The translations under genes and the position numbers were made by a program. 64,000 nucleotides of DNA from contig JAWKUA010000021.1 in the NCBI GenBank assembly GCA_041398785.1, positions 1 to 64,000 on the forward strand, written 5' to 3'. This DNA is from Planctomycetaceae bacterium (GTDB lineage: Bacteria; Planctomycetota; Planctomycetia; Planctomycetales; Planctomycetaceae). The notes below the pieces were generated by a model. That model did no database searches, was not told the origin of the DNA, and saw only the letters and a program-made list of their open reading frames with translations. Shown one piece after another: positions 6,549 through 15,599 of the stretch (positions are counted from its first letter, which is position 1; each line of letters opens with the position of its first letter).

Positions 6549-9497
6549 ATGTTGAAGCAAATACGAATTATGCTCAGCGGCATCATTCACGTCGTGCTGC
6601 TGCTGTGCGGCATGGCGACGGTCGCGGCGGCGGGGGACGTGGAAGCTCGCCTTTCCGCTCGGGAAGCGTTTGTCGGCATGCCCGTTGTTCTGCAGTTGTC
6701 AATCAACAATGCCGCCGATTATGAGCAGCCTGCAATGCCCGGCATTGATGGCTGCGACATCCGGTCGGCGGGAAACCCGTCGCAGAGCTCACGGGTCACG
6801 GTCATCAACGGTCGGCGCAGTGAAAGTCGCAGCGTGACAATGCAGTATCTGATCACACCTCGGCGGGAAGGTACGTTTGAGATCCCGTCCATCAGCGTCA
6901 AAGTCGACGGTCGCGACATGCAGACGGCGCCGCTGAGGTTTGTCGCAACGAAAAGTGAAACCGGCGACCTGCTGTTCGTCGAAGTTGACGGAGGCGGAGA
7001 AAAGGTATTCGTCGGAGAACCGCTGGAACTGACTCTGAAGATCTGGCTGAAACCGTATCGCGACGCCGAACACAACGTCACGCTTTCGGAAGGCAGCATG
7101 TGGCAGATGATTTCTGACCAGACCTTGTGGGGAAGTTTTGCGGAACGGCTGACGGAACTTTCCGAAAACAACCAGCGTCCCGCGGGGCAGGAAGTGTTGC
7201 GGGACGACGCACAGGGCAATCCGCGCAGTTATTATCTGTACGAGATCACGGCGACCATTTATCCGAAGCGTCCCGGCCGGATCGATGCCGATGACGTGCA
7301 GATCGTGGTCAACTATCCGACGGCGCTGGGCCGATCACGCGATCCGTTTGCCGGATTCTTCGATGACAGCGCGTTTGGCCGACGTTCACCGCTGTCGCAG
7401 ATGCTAAGCGACGATCTGTTTGGTTCGAGGCTGGGAAGTCGGTTGACTGTCACATCAGCGCGGCCGATCGTTGGTGAAGCCACCGTGGATGCGACGGAAG
7501 TCGTGCCCGTGCCGACCGAAGGACGTCCGCCGGACTACCGCGGCGCCGTGGGTCGCTATGGAATTCTGACGCAGGCGACGCCGACGTCCGTCAGCGCGGG
7601 AGACGCGATTACGCTGAACATCGGCATCACCGGAACCGGACCGATGGAACTCGTGCAGGCTCCTCCGCTGTCGGAACTGCCGGCGCTGACTGCTGATTTC
7701 AAAGTTGCCGACCAGTCGCTGGCGGGATTCGTCCAGGACAACACGAAGCTGTTCTCCACCACGATTCGGCCGCTCCGCGAAGGGATCACTCAGATTCCCG
7801 CCATTCCGTTCAGCTACTTCGATCCTGATACCGGCACGTACGAAACGGCGATGAGTGATCCGATTGCGATCACCGTCACGAAATCGGAAACGCTGTCGCT
7901 GGACGCCATCGTCGGTGTTCGTGCGGGTCATGCTGAGAACGGCGACGACACATCCGCTGCAGGTGCCAGCCCAAAACCCGACTTCACCAACGACAATTCC
8001 GAACGTGCGCTGCTGATGCAGACTTCGGCCGGACACGGCATCTGGTGGTGGTATTTCGTGATCATTCCGCCGGGCATCTGGCTTTCGGTCCTGCTGGCCC
8101 GCAGCGCCCGCCGGTTCGACGGGCTGCTGCCTGAGCTGTTGTCACCTCGGAAACGCTGCCTGAAGGACCTGGCCGGCGCCCGGCAGCCGTCAGCGATCAC
8201 GCAGGCACTGGTGAGGTATATTATACTGGCCGCGGCGAACGCTGATACTTTTCGCACTTCTTCATGCCGCGAGCCAGAATACCTCAATTTGACCCGCTCG
8301 GGGTATAATCGTCGGATCAGGCAAAGCTGCTCTACCGCCGACAGCGCGGTTGGAGTGCTGAGGACAACCGGGCTGGCTTCCGTTGCGAATTCCGTGGAAG
8401 AATTCTTCGAACGCTGCGAAAGGCTGCGCTTCACGGAAGATGATTCCTCGGCGCTGGACGAATTTCGGCGGTCGGCCCGTGAACTTGTCGACCAAATTGA
8501 GAACGCGGTTCATGACGCGGGACGAACGCGAGTACGTGGTTCGACACGGCGTGCTGGCGATCCGGGCCGCGGAATTCGGCGACTCGGCCGTACAGGACAG
8601 CAAACCACCGGAATCCTGCTGGCGGTACTGGTTTCGCTTGCGGGAACGAACGCTTTCGCTGTGGACACTGCCCATGACGGCCGTGTGACGCTGACGAAAC
8701 CGCAGCAACAGGCGGTATTAAAGGAAGCGGGAGAGCTGTATTCGAACGCCGTGGAAATCGGCGACGCCAACTCGCTCGACGCGCGGGACCTGTTTGCGAA
8801 AGCGGCGGCGAAATACCAACTGCTGCTCGACACCGGAATTCGCAACAGCGTGCTGTACCGGAACCTCGGCAACGCGTACCTGCAGAGTGGCGAACCGGGG
8901 CGAGCGATCGCCAGCTACGAACGCGCCGCGGTGCTGGATTCGTCCGATTCTCAATTGATGCAGAATCTGAAGTTCGCACGGTCGCTGGTGAGCGATGTGA
9001 CGAGGGACAAATCTCCCGCAGACTCCGGCAATGACGGAGGGATGATTTCGTTGCGGTCGATCGCGGACGGTGCCAGAGCCGAGAATTCGGAACTCATCAG
9101 CGTGGTTGGATTGAACGTGGTGCTCTGGCTGGTGGTGCTGTCGTCGGTTGCCTTCTGGGGCATCCAGGTCGCTCGCGCGGCGGGAATTCGGCGGGTTTCA
9201 TTTCGGTTCGCAGTGTTGCCGCTGGTGTTGCTGGCTGTCTCGCTGACGTCAGCCATTCTGGCGACGACGTCGTCCGCCGCGCGGGGTGACGGGATCGTTG
9301 TCGTCAACACCCTGACACTGCGTGCCGGTGACGGTTCGAATTTCGATTCGCTGCAGTCACTTGAGAACGCCGTGGGCAGCCGAGTGACGATTCTTGCGGG
9401 TCGAGGACCATGGCTTCGCGTGCAGACTCGCGACGGTCAGACCGGATGGGTCCCCGCGAATCATGTTGAGCCCATTTTTCCGACCAACAATGGATAG
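6549..9497 (+). CDS. BatD-like protein fused to TPR/SH3-domain protein
   Basis: One open frame of about 982 residues. Part 1 (to about residue 650) is BatD-like: signal peptide (IIHVVLLLCGMATVAAA), repeated beta-sandwich segments with phrases such as REGTFEIPSISVKVDGRD, and a transmembrane helix near residue 500. Part 2 begins near base 8610 with an embedded signal-peptide-like stretch (ILLAVLVSLAGTNAFA), then TPRs (LYRNLGNAYLQSGEPGRAIA), two helices and a C-terminal bacterial SH3 domain (VNTLTLRAGDGSNFDS to TGWVPANHVEP). In the relatives I know these are two genes. An internal signal sequence argues that a stop or start has been lost here by an indel, rather than a true fusion. ATG 6549 has a GGAG seven bases upstream; GTG 6525 and ATG 6537 are alternatives. 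Confidence 0.8.
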   Translation: MLKQIRIMLSGIIHVVLLLCGMATVAAAGDVEARLSAREAFVGMPVVLQLSINNAADYEQPAMPGIDGCDIRSAGNPSQSSRVTVINGRRSESRSVTMQYLITPRREGTFEIPSISVKVDGRDMQTAPLRFVATKSETGDLLFVEVDGGGEKVFVGEPLELTLKIWLKPYRDAEHNVTLSEGSMWQMISDQTLWGSFAERLTELSENNQRPAGQEVLRDDAQGNPRSYYLYEITATIYPKRPGRIDADDVQIVVNYPTALGRSRDPFAGFFDDSAFGRRSPLSQMLSDDLFGSRLGSRLTVTSARPIVGEATVDATEVVPVPTEGRPPDYRGAVGRYGILTQATPTSVSAGDAITLNIGITGTGPMELVQAPPLSELPALTADFKVADQSLAGFVQDNTKLFSTTIRPLREGITQIPAIPFSYFDPDTGTYETAMSDPIAITVTKSETLSLDAIVGVRAGHAENGDDTSAAGASPKPDFTNDNSERALLMQTSAGHGIWWWYFVIIPPGIWLSVLLARSARRFDGLLPELLSPRKRCLKDLAGARQPSAITQALVRYIILAAANADTFRTSSCREPEYLNLTRSGYNRRIRQSCSTADSAVGVLRTTGLASVANSVEEFFERCERLRFTEDDSSALDEFRRSARELVDQIENAVHDAGRTRVRGSTRRAGDPGRGIRRLGRTGQQTTGILLAVLVSLAGTNAFAVDTAHDGRVTLTKPQQQAVLKEAGELYSNAVEIGDANSLDARDLFAKAAAKYQLLLDTGIRNSVLYRNLGNAYLQSGEPGRAIASYERAAVLDSSDSQLMQNLKFARSLVSDVTRDKSPADSGNDGGMISLRSIADGARAENSELISVVGLNVVLWLVVLSSVAFWGIQVARAAGIRRVSFRFAVLPLVLLAVSLTSAILATTSSAARGDGIVVVNTLTLRAGDGSNFDSLQSLENAVGSRVTILAGRGPWLRVQTRDGQTGWVPANHVEPIFPTNNG

Positions 9498-9516
9498 CCG
9501 GAGCGAGCGTATTTCC

Positions 9517-9596
9517 GGGAGGGCGAGGCTCCCGCCGAGCCGCGTGCCAGAGGACGCCCGATCGCGGCAGCGGCTCGGCGGGAGCCTCGCCCTCCC
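9517..9596. repeat. 26-bp perfect inverted repeat, planctomycete-type palindrome
   Basis: The left arm at 9517-9542 (starts GGGAGGGCGAGGCTCCCGCC) and right arm at 9571-9596 are perfect reverse complements over 26 bases, with a 28-base loop. A diverged copy lies at 55431-55511, and a shorter relative at 20234-20297. It sits 20 bases downstream of the Bat operon, so it could also terminate or stabilise that transcript, but the dispersed copies mark it as a mobile or REP-like repeat. Confidence 0.85.
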
Positions 9597-9641
9597 GAGG
9601 GTTGATCGAATACGGAACGACGATGGCACGACCGACGTGGC

Positions 9642-9703
9642 AGCATGTCCCATAACGCTTTCCGACGGCTGCGCCGCACAACTTCTTCGAAGATGTGGTA
9701 CCC
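9642..9703. repeat. 62-bp dispersed repeat, copy 1
   Basis: This stretch, beginning AGCATGTCCCATAACGC and ending GATGTGGTACC, recurs at 55581-55643 with one mismatch over about 62 bases. In both places it lies just 3' of the GGGAGGGCGAGG palindrome and in the same orientation, so the two form one composite element. It contains no plausible gene. Confidence 0.85.
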
Positions 9704-9802
9704 GGTTGGATCGCGCACAGAATATGATCTGTCTGGTCCGGCGTTGGTTACCACTCCACAACCCGCCGATTCCTGCTTGTCGTCAATGAAAGTCAGTTGC
9801 CC

Positions 9803-11758
9803 ATGAGACAACTTCGGCTGGGAGCCGCCATCCTGAACCAGACGCCCCTGGACTGGCCGGGGAACACGGAACGGATACGGTCGGCCATCCGGAAGGCTCG
9901 CGAACTTGGTGTCAGCGTGCTGTGTCTGCCGGAGCTGTGCATCACCGGATACGGCTGCGAAGACATGTTCCTGTCGCCTCATGTCTGGAAAACGGCCTGG
10001 AATTGTCTGCAGCAGATTGTCCCGGAAACCGGCGGCATGGTGCTGTCCATCGGCCTGCCGCTGTACGTCACAAATGGTGTCTACAACGCGGCGTGTGTGG
10101 TGGCCGACGGGCGGATCGCGGGCTTCGTTCCGAAGCAGCATCTGGCCGGAGACGGGCTGCACTACGAACCGCGCTGGTTTCGTCCGTGGCCGGCGGAAGT
10201 CATCAGTGAATATCACCACGACGGTAACCGCTGGCCGATCGGTGATCTGATCTTTGAATGCGGCGGTATCCGGATCGGGTTCGAAATCTGCGAAGACGCC
10301 TGGGTCGCGGGCCGGCCGGGCAATCGCATGGCGGAATGCGGTGTCGACGTGATCCTGAATCCGAGTGCCAGTCACTTTGCGTTCGGCAAGCATGAAATCC
10401 GCAAGCGGTTCGTGCTGGAAGGATCGCGGGCGTTCGGAGTCAGCTACGTCTATGCAAACCTTGTCGGCAACGAAGCCGGGCGAGCGATCTATGATGGAGG
10501 AGCATTGATCGCGGCCTCCGGCAATCTGATCGCGGCCGGACCGCGGTTCGGTTTTCGCGAAGTGGACGTGACGGCTGTTGATGTCGATGTCGACCTGACA
10601 CGTTCCCGGCGAGCCGCCATTCATTCGATGTCCGCCGATGTCAGCGACGATGTGCACGACCGAATTGCTGCGATTCCCGGACGTCTGGCTGAACCTTCCG
10701 GACAAATCAATCCGCCGACAACCGCGCCTGCGGAATCGGAGTTCGCGGAGTTCACACAGGCGATCTCGCTGGCATTGTTCGACTACATGCGCAAGAGTTG
10801 TTCGAACGGTTTTGTCGTCAGCATGAGCGGCGGCGCGGATTCTTCGGCCTGCGCGTGTCTGGTGCGGTGCATGGTTCAGCGAGCCCTCGCGGATCTGGGA
10901 CCGGATGGGTTTCGCGACCGCCTGAGTCATATGGCCGACCTGACGCCGACAATCGACGCGGCCATGCAGCGGCTGTTCACGGGCGTTTACCAGTCGACTC
11001 GCAATAGTTCGGAAACAACGCGTGGCGCGGCGGAATCCGTAACTCGCGCGGTCGGCGGTCGCTATCTGGAACTGGACGTCGACAGTCTGGTGCTGGATTA
11101 CACGTCTTTGATTGAATCCGCGATTGGCACACGTCTGAACTGGCAACAGCACGATCTGACGCTGCAAAACATCCAGGCTCGCACGCGGTCGCCTTCGGTC
11201 TGGATGCTGGCGAATTTGAACAACGCTCTGCTGCTGTCCACGAGCAATCGTTCCGAGGCGGCCGTCGGGTATGCCACGATGGACGGCGACACCAGCGGAG
11301 GACTGAGCCCCATCGCAGGCATCGACAAGGCGTTTCTGCGTGAGTGGCTGCGAATCATGGAGACGGACGGCGCCGCGGGCTGCGATCCGATTCCGGCTCT
11401 GAACCTGGTGAATCGGCAGCAACCCACCGCCGAACTCCGGCCGAGCGAATTCGAGCAGACCGACGAAGGCGATCTGATGCCCTACCCTCTGCTGGACGAA
11501 ATCGAAGGGCTGGCCATTCGCGACAAACTCAGCCCTGCCGAAGTGCTGACAACACTGGCCGCACAGGATACCGGGTATTCTCGGGAGCAGCTTACGGAAT
11601 GGGTCCGGAGATTTTTCCGGCTTTGGTCTCGCAACCAATGGAAACGCGAACGGTACGCTCCGTCGTTTCACGTCGACGACAAGAACCTGGATCCCAAAAC
11701 CTGGTGCCGCTTCCCGATTCTTTCCGGCGGGTTCCAGTCGGAACTGTCGGAGCTTTAG
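9803..11758 (+). CDS. nadE: Glutamine-dependent NAD+ synthetase
   Basis: A 651-residue two-domain enzyme making NAD+ from deamido-NAD+, ATP and glutamine, the last step of NAD synthesis. The N-terminal nitrilase-type glutaminase domain (about 1-290) shows the expected triad regions: a Glu in LPELCITGYGCED, a Lys in VPKQHLAGDGLHYE and the nucleophilic Cys in GFEICEDAW. The C-terminal synthetase domain has the ATP P-loop SMSGGADSSA near residue 340 and the conserved NRSEAAVGYATMDGDTSGG stretch. Length and order match the long, glutamine-using NadE class. Start ATG 9803 is preferred over an in-frame TTG two codons earlier. It stands alone after the repeat element. Assignment is very sure. Confidence 0.96.
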   Translation: MRQLRLGAAILNQTPLDWPGNTERIRSAIRKARELGVSVLCLPELCITGYGCEDMFLSPHVWKTAWNCLQQIVPETGGMVLSIGLPLYVTNGVYNAACVVADGRIAGFVPKQHLAGDGLHYEPRWFRPWPAEVISEYHHDGNRWPIGDLIFECGGIRIGFEICEDAWVAGRPGNRMAECGVDVILNPSASHFAFGKHEIRKRFVLEGSRAFGVSYVYANLVGNEAGRAIYDGGALIAASGNLIAAGPRFGFREVDVTAVDVDVDLTRSRRAAIHSMSADVSDDVHDRIAAIPGRLAEPSGQINPPTTAPAESEFAEFTQAISLALFDYMRKSCSNGFVVSMSGGADSSACACLVRCMVQRALADLGPDGFRDRLSHMADLTPTIDAAMQRLFTGVYQSTRNSSETTRGAAESVTRAVGGRYLELDVDSLVLDYTSLIESAIGTRLNWQQHDLTLQNIQARTRSPSVWMLANLNNALLLSTSNRSEAAVGYATMDGDTSGGLSPIAGIDKAFLREWLRIMETDGAAGCDPIPALNLVNRQQPTAELRPSEFEQTDEGDLMPYPLLDEIEGLAIRDKLSPAEVLTTLAAQDTGYSREQLTEWVRRFFRLWSRNQWKRERYAPSFHVDDKNLDPKTWCRFPILSGGFQSELSEL

Positions 11759-12107
11759 AGTCCCGCGTGCTCACATTCGTGTTCCGCGCGCATCTGTTGA
11801 ACCGTGTGCCGGGACGTTTCGGGCACGTTTGGCTCGTTTTCCCGGATTTTCCAGCCTTCGCGATTGTCACGAGCGACGGGGTTGTCGGACGGCGACCGGC
11901 CAGCATGACGCTTTGTTCCGCCGGCCTTTATTGACCACAATCAGGCGCAGGTCTACAGTTGGACGCCTGCTTTAGCGTTCCCTGCAATCTCATCGCTGCG
12001 TCGACACCACGGGTGGCCTGGAATGATGTTTTCCGGTTCGCGGCCTGAAGAAGAAGGGAGTCCACCTCGTTTCGCCGCTGCCGGAAGAATTCCCCTTGGG
12101 GTCATGA
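11759..12107. other. Intergenic, 349 bp, no gene seen
   Basis: Between nadE and ftsH. I see no convincing coding frame, RNA gene or strong hairpin. The last 30 bases hold GGAAGAA at 12083-12089, about 19 bases before the ftsH start, and a two-codon ATG AAT GTC TGA that overlaps the ftsH ATG at 12108. Confidence 0.5.
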
Positions 12108-14159
12108 ATGTCTGATCGACCAGGAAAAGCGCCCCGTAAGCCACCGACTCCAGGCAAGGATCCCCGCAAGGAACGCAACCAGTCCAACGCGTTCTGGTAC
12201 CTGTTGGTGCTGGGTGTGATCGGCCTGGTGACGTTCTCGACGTTAAGCCGCGGAAACCGGGGCGAAAAGATGGAACTCAGCGAGTTCCGTCGGCAGGTAC
12301 GGTCCGGCGAGCAGAACAAGGGCAACGTCCACGAACTGACCATCGGTCCGACGGAAATGTCGTGGCAGAACAAGCCGGCCGATGAGGTCAAGGAACACGG
12401 CACCGCCGGTCTGAAACGCCATTACGTCGGCATGTGGGGCATGGGCGACGAATCGATCCGCGACCTGGAACGGCTGCTTGAAGAGAACGAAATTCAGTAC
12501 ACCGGAGCCGTCACGCCGTCCCCGTGGACGGAAGCTCTGCCGATGCTGATGATGATTGTGCTGATGATTGTGCTGTTCTTCTTTCTGATGCGACGGCTGG
12601 GAGGCACAGGTTCCGCGATGTCGTTCGGGCGCAGCCGCGGACGGCTTTACGCTCAGGAAGACGTCAACGTCACGTTCGAGGACGTTGCCGGAATCGACGA
12701 AGCTGTTGAAGAACTGAAGGAAGTTGTTGAGTTCCTGAAGACGCCGCAGAAGTACCAGGCGCTGGGCGGTCGCATTCCGCGAGGAGTCCTGCTGGTGGGG
12801 CCTCCCGGAACCGGCAAAACGATGCTGGCCAAAGCCGTCGCCGGAGAAGCGGGAGTCCCGTTCTTCGGTCTGTCCGGATCGGACTTCGTGGAAATGTACG
12901 TCGGCGTCGGAGCCGCTCGCGTGCGCGACATGTTCCAGCAGGCTCTGCAGCGTTCACCGTCGATCATTTTCATCGACGAACTTGACGCCCTGGGCAAGGT
13001 TCGCGGCAGCGGAGCCCCCGGCGGACACGATGAGCGCGAACAGACTCTGAACGCGCTGCTGGTGGAAATGGACGGATTCGGCACCGATCAGAGTGTGATC
13101 GTGATGGGAGCTACCAACCGGCCCGAAACGCTGGACCCGGCTCTGATGCGGCCCGGACGATTCGACCGGCATGTGCTTGTGGATCGGCCGGACATCAAAG
13201 GCCGCGAAGCGATCCTGAAAGTCCATTCGCAGCGCATCAAGATGTCCGACGATGTCGATATGGCACGACTGGCAAAACTGACGCCGGGGTTTGTCGGAGC
13301 CGATCTGGCCAATCTCGTCAATGAAGCCGCGCTGCTGTCGGCTCGCCGCGGCGATAAACGCGTCACGATGAAGGCGTTCGAAGACGGCATCGAGCGAGTC
13401 ATGGCGGGGCTGGAAAAGACGTCTCGCATTATCATCGACGAAGTCAAGAAGCGAGTCGCCTGCCACGAATCCGGCCATGCTCTGGTGGCGGCCAGCCTGC
13501 CCAATACCGATCCCGTCCACAAGATTTCCATCATCCCGCGCGGTATGGGCGCGCTGGGTTACATGCTGCAACTGCCCGAAGACGAACGTGACCTGCTGAC
13601 TCAGTCGGAATTGAACTGTCGCATCGCCGTGCTGCTGGGCGGCATCGCGGCCGAGCAGATCGTTTACAGCGAAACGTCAACCGGCGCACAGAACGACCTG
13701 CAGCGAGCCACCGATATGGCTCGACGGATGGTCACGGAATTCGGCATGAGCCCGCGGATGGGCCGCATGTTCTACAGCGAATCGCAGCGGTCGCCGTTCC
13801 TGACCGGTTCCGGCACGCTGGTCCGGGAATCCGTTCACAGCGAAGAAACGCTGCGGGAAATCGACCTGGAAGTCAAACGTCTGGTCGATGAAGCCTACCG
13901 CACCGCCTACGAAACGCTGACGTCTCAGCGCGCAACGCTGGATGATCTCAGCAGCGTGCTGTTCGAACGCGAAACGATGACCGCCGAGCAAATGCATAAG
14001 ATCATCGACGCGCATCATGTCGGGCCGAAGATCGTTCCTGGAACGTCCGCCGCATTGCTGGATTCTCCTGACGAGCCGCGGGACTCCGGCACGACCGAGT
14101 CTGATGAATTCGCCGCGTCGCCAGGCAGAGACATCGCCGACGGAACGAGCGCTTCGTAG
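12108..14159 (+). CDS. ftsH: ATP-dependent zinc metalloprotease FtsH
   Basis: A 683-residue membrane AAA+ protease that degrades misfolded membrane proteins and regulatory proteins. Seen: a charged N-terminus, TM1 (FWYLLVLGVIGLVTF, about 29-45), a short periplasmic domain, TM2 (PMLMMIVLMIVLFFFLM, about 143-160), Walker A GPPGTGKT at about 231-238, Walker B IIFIDELDALG, the second-region-of-homology MGATNRPETLDPALMRPGRF, and the zinc site HESGH at about 453-457 with a downstream Asp in GAQNDLQRATDMARRM as third ligand. All catalytic elements are present. The C-terminal tail is long, acidic and unconserved. No partner gene is adjacent. Planctomycetes commonly carry several ftsH copies, so this may not be the only one. 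Confidence 0.97.
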   Translation: MSDRPGKAPRKPPTPGKDPRKERNQSNAFWYLLVLGVIGLVTFSTLSRGNRGEKMELSEFRRQVRSGEQNKGNVHELTIGPTEMSWQNKPADEVKEHGTAGLKRHYVGMWGMGDESIRDLERLLEENEIQYTGAVTPSPWTEALPMLMMIVLMIVLFFFLMRRLGGTGSAMSFGRSRGRLYAQEDVNVTFEDVAGIDEAVEELKEVVEFLKTPQKYQALGGRIPRGVLLVGPPGTGKTMLAKAVAGEAGVPFFGLSGSDFVEMYVGVGAARVRDMFQQALQRSPSIIFIDELDALGKVRGSGAPGGHDEREQTLNALLVEMDGFGTDQSVIVMGATNRPETLDPALMRPGRFDRHVLVDRPDIKGREAILKVHSQRIKMSDDVDMARLAKLTPGFVGADLANLVNEAALLSARRGDKRVTMKAFEDGIERVMAGLEKTSRIIIDEVKKRVACHESGHALVAASLPNTDPVHKISIIPRGMGALGYMLQLPEDERDLLTQSELNCRIAVLLGGIAAEQIVYSETSTGAQNDLQRATDMARRMVTEFGMSPRMGRMFYSESQRSPFLTGSGTLVRESVHSEETLREIDLEVKRLVDEAYRTAYETLTSQRATLDDLSSVLFERETMTAEQMHKIIDAHHVGPKIVPGTSAALLDSPDEPRDSGTTESDEFAASPGRDIADGTSAS

Positions 14160-14548
14160 CGAGACCGTTTGCGGCGCATGTAACAAGTCTTCGAAGTCGG
14201 CTTTTCGACTGCAGAGCCGCGTGTGCCGGAGAACGCTCGATTTGGCAGCGGCGCGGCAGGACACTCGCCATCCAGTTTGCCGCGCGCATGCGAACAGTCA
14301 ATACCCGGATGACCAGGCACGTTCCCTCAGTTTCTGACGTAGAGTAACTGACGCGGCATTGCGTCGGACCACGCGAGCGGCCATTTGGATAGACTCCTGA
14401 AGAATCAATCGCTCGTTGCAGGGACGCTTGACGGTAAGGCGGAATGAGACCGGTGCGAAGCGTGAGTTGCCGAAAAGACTTTTCCGCCGTCAAGCTTCGA
14501 CCCGTACTCATCGCCTGCGTTGATTTGTGATCACCGGGAAATTCGAAT
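14160..14548. other. Intergenic, 389 bp, with a long-range inverted repeat
   Basis: No coding frame is convincing. GCTTGACGG at 14426-14434 and CCGTCAAGC at 14487-14495 form a perfect 9-bp inverted repeat enclosing 52 bases, and the pairing extends imperfectly inward. It ends 53 bases before the next start and could be a leader structure of that gene. Confidence 0.4.
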
Positions 14549-15076
14549 ATGACGATCAGAGCGAACGTGAGAATCCTGACGACCTGCGCGGCGTTTGCAT
14601 TAAGCGTTTGCGGCGCCGTGCCGGTCGGGGCGAGCGCTTCCGACGGCATTCCGTCGCGCGCTGCATCGGACGGCGATCTTTCGTTTGCGTCGGAACTGTG
14701 GAAGTCGGAATTTCTGGGTTCTTCCGATGTTGCCGACGGTTCCGCCGTGCTCGTTCAAGATGCAGCGACCGCGGTTGAGTCTCAGAACCCGGACCAGAAC
14801 CCCATCGGACCTCACGCACAGCAACTCTTGATTTCGGCGGCTCTGGAGTCAATCAGTGAATCCGCTTCCGCGGTCGACGCAGCGGCGGAAGAAGCCGGCG
14901 AGCCTTCCGATCGCGGCTCTGCTCCGCTCAGCGCCTGGCAGATTGCCACGGCAAAAGCGGAGGGTACTCCTCGTCTGACGACCGAGAACGCAGGCGGTCC
15001 CACTCTGACTGTGTATCTGGTCGGGCTGGTTGCCGTGATCGTTCTTGGCGGCACGCTGTTGTCAGGCCGCGAATAG
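14549..15076 (+). CDS. Secreted, C-terminally membrane-anchored protein of unknown function
   Basis: A 175-residue protein I do not recognise. It has a signal peptide (ILTTCAAFALSVCGAVPVGASA), a middle of about 115 residues rich in Ala, Ser, Glu and Asp with no motif, and one C-terminal hydrophobic helix (LTVYLVGLVAVIVLGGTLL) ending in a short GRE tail. This signal-plus-short-anchor layout resembles sorting or anchoring tails, but no PEP-CTERM or LPXTG motif is present. Codon choice looks like the neighbours. It lies alone, with large gaps on both sides. Coding is supported by the signal peptide and the anchor in one frame. Confidence 0.65.
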   Translation: MTIRANVRILTTCAAFALSVCGAVPVGASASDGIPSRAASDGDLSFASELWKSEFLGSSDVADGSAVLVQDAATAVESQNPDQNPIGPHAQQLLISAALESISESASAVDAAAEEAGEPSDRGSAPLSAWQIATAKAEGTPRLTTENAGGPTLTVYLVGLVAVIVLGGTLLSGRE

Positions 15077-15599
15077 CGCGTCGTCAGCGTGGGATTGGTG
15101 GATTGTGCGAGAGCCTGTCGGATGTCGGCATTTCTCAAGCCAACCTGACGATCCGCCAGCGATGTCCTGGAGCGCAATCATCCGGCATCGCTTTGGATTT
15201 CGCGGAACTGTCGAATTCGGAGCCGTCGTTTGATCCATCTGAAATCGCCAACCGTGTGAAACCCAAAGCGGCGACCAGCGGCCGCACTCCAAAGTGCGTC
15301 GGTCGCAGGTTTGAATTCGTCAAGTGCTGCCCGGTGGCAGGTGGGCATGCGTCCCGCAAACTTTCGCGAATCGGCACGGGGAACCTACACCGGACGAGTT
15401 CTGTCGTCCGTTCGCTCGCCGCGTTCTGCTGCGATACAGTGTCCCCGTGGCAGGTTTTTTGTTGCGATTCGGAAGAATTCGGCGATAAACTCCGTAACTA
15501 CACGGATTTTCACCGGAAGAACTCGTTTCCGAACTCCGACAGGCTGGATGACCGGCCGCGCGGAACCCATTAGCCAGACCCTTCAACAGGAGTTCACCC
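15077..15599. other. Intergenic, 523 bp, leader region of the glycine-rich protein gene
   Basis: No frame here has a start, signal peptide or domain that convinces me. The 3' part holds a promoter-like pair (separate entry) and, at about 15588-15592, a good AGGAG Shine-Dalgarno seven bases before ATG 15600. The long spacing suggests an independently regulated downstream gene. Confidence 0.45.
15462..15491 (+). promoter_or_regulatory. Possible sigma-70-type promoter
   Basis: TTGCGA at 15462-15467 and TAAACT at 15486-15491 are 18 bases apart, each matching four of six consensus positions. This lies 109 bases before the start of the glycine-rich protein gene. Motif match only. Confidence 0.25.

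Noticed and set aside
9461..11671. 736-codon minus-strand open frame
   Set aside because: It lies wholly opposite nadE, whose catalytic motifs are clear. Long antisense frames are expected at this GC content. No domain is seen in it.
15103..15573. 156-codon plus-strand frame in the long leader of the glycine-rich gene
   Set aside because: No signal peptide, domain or ribosome-binding site, and Cys/Arg-rich composition unlike the neighbours.
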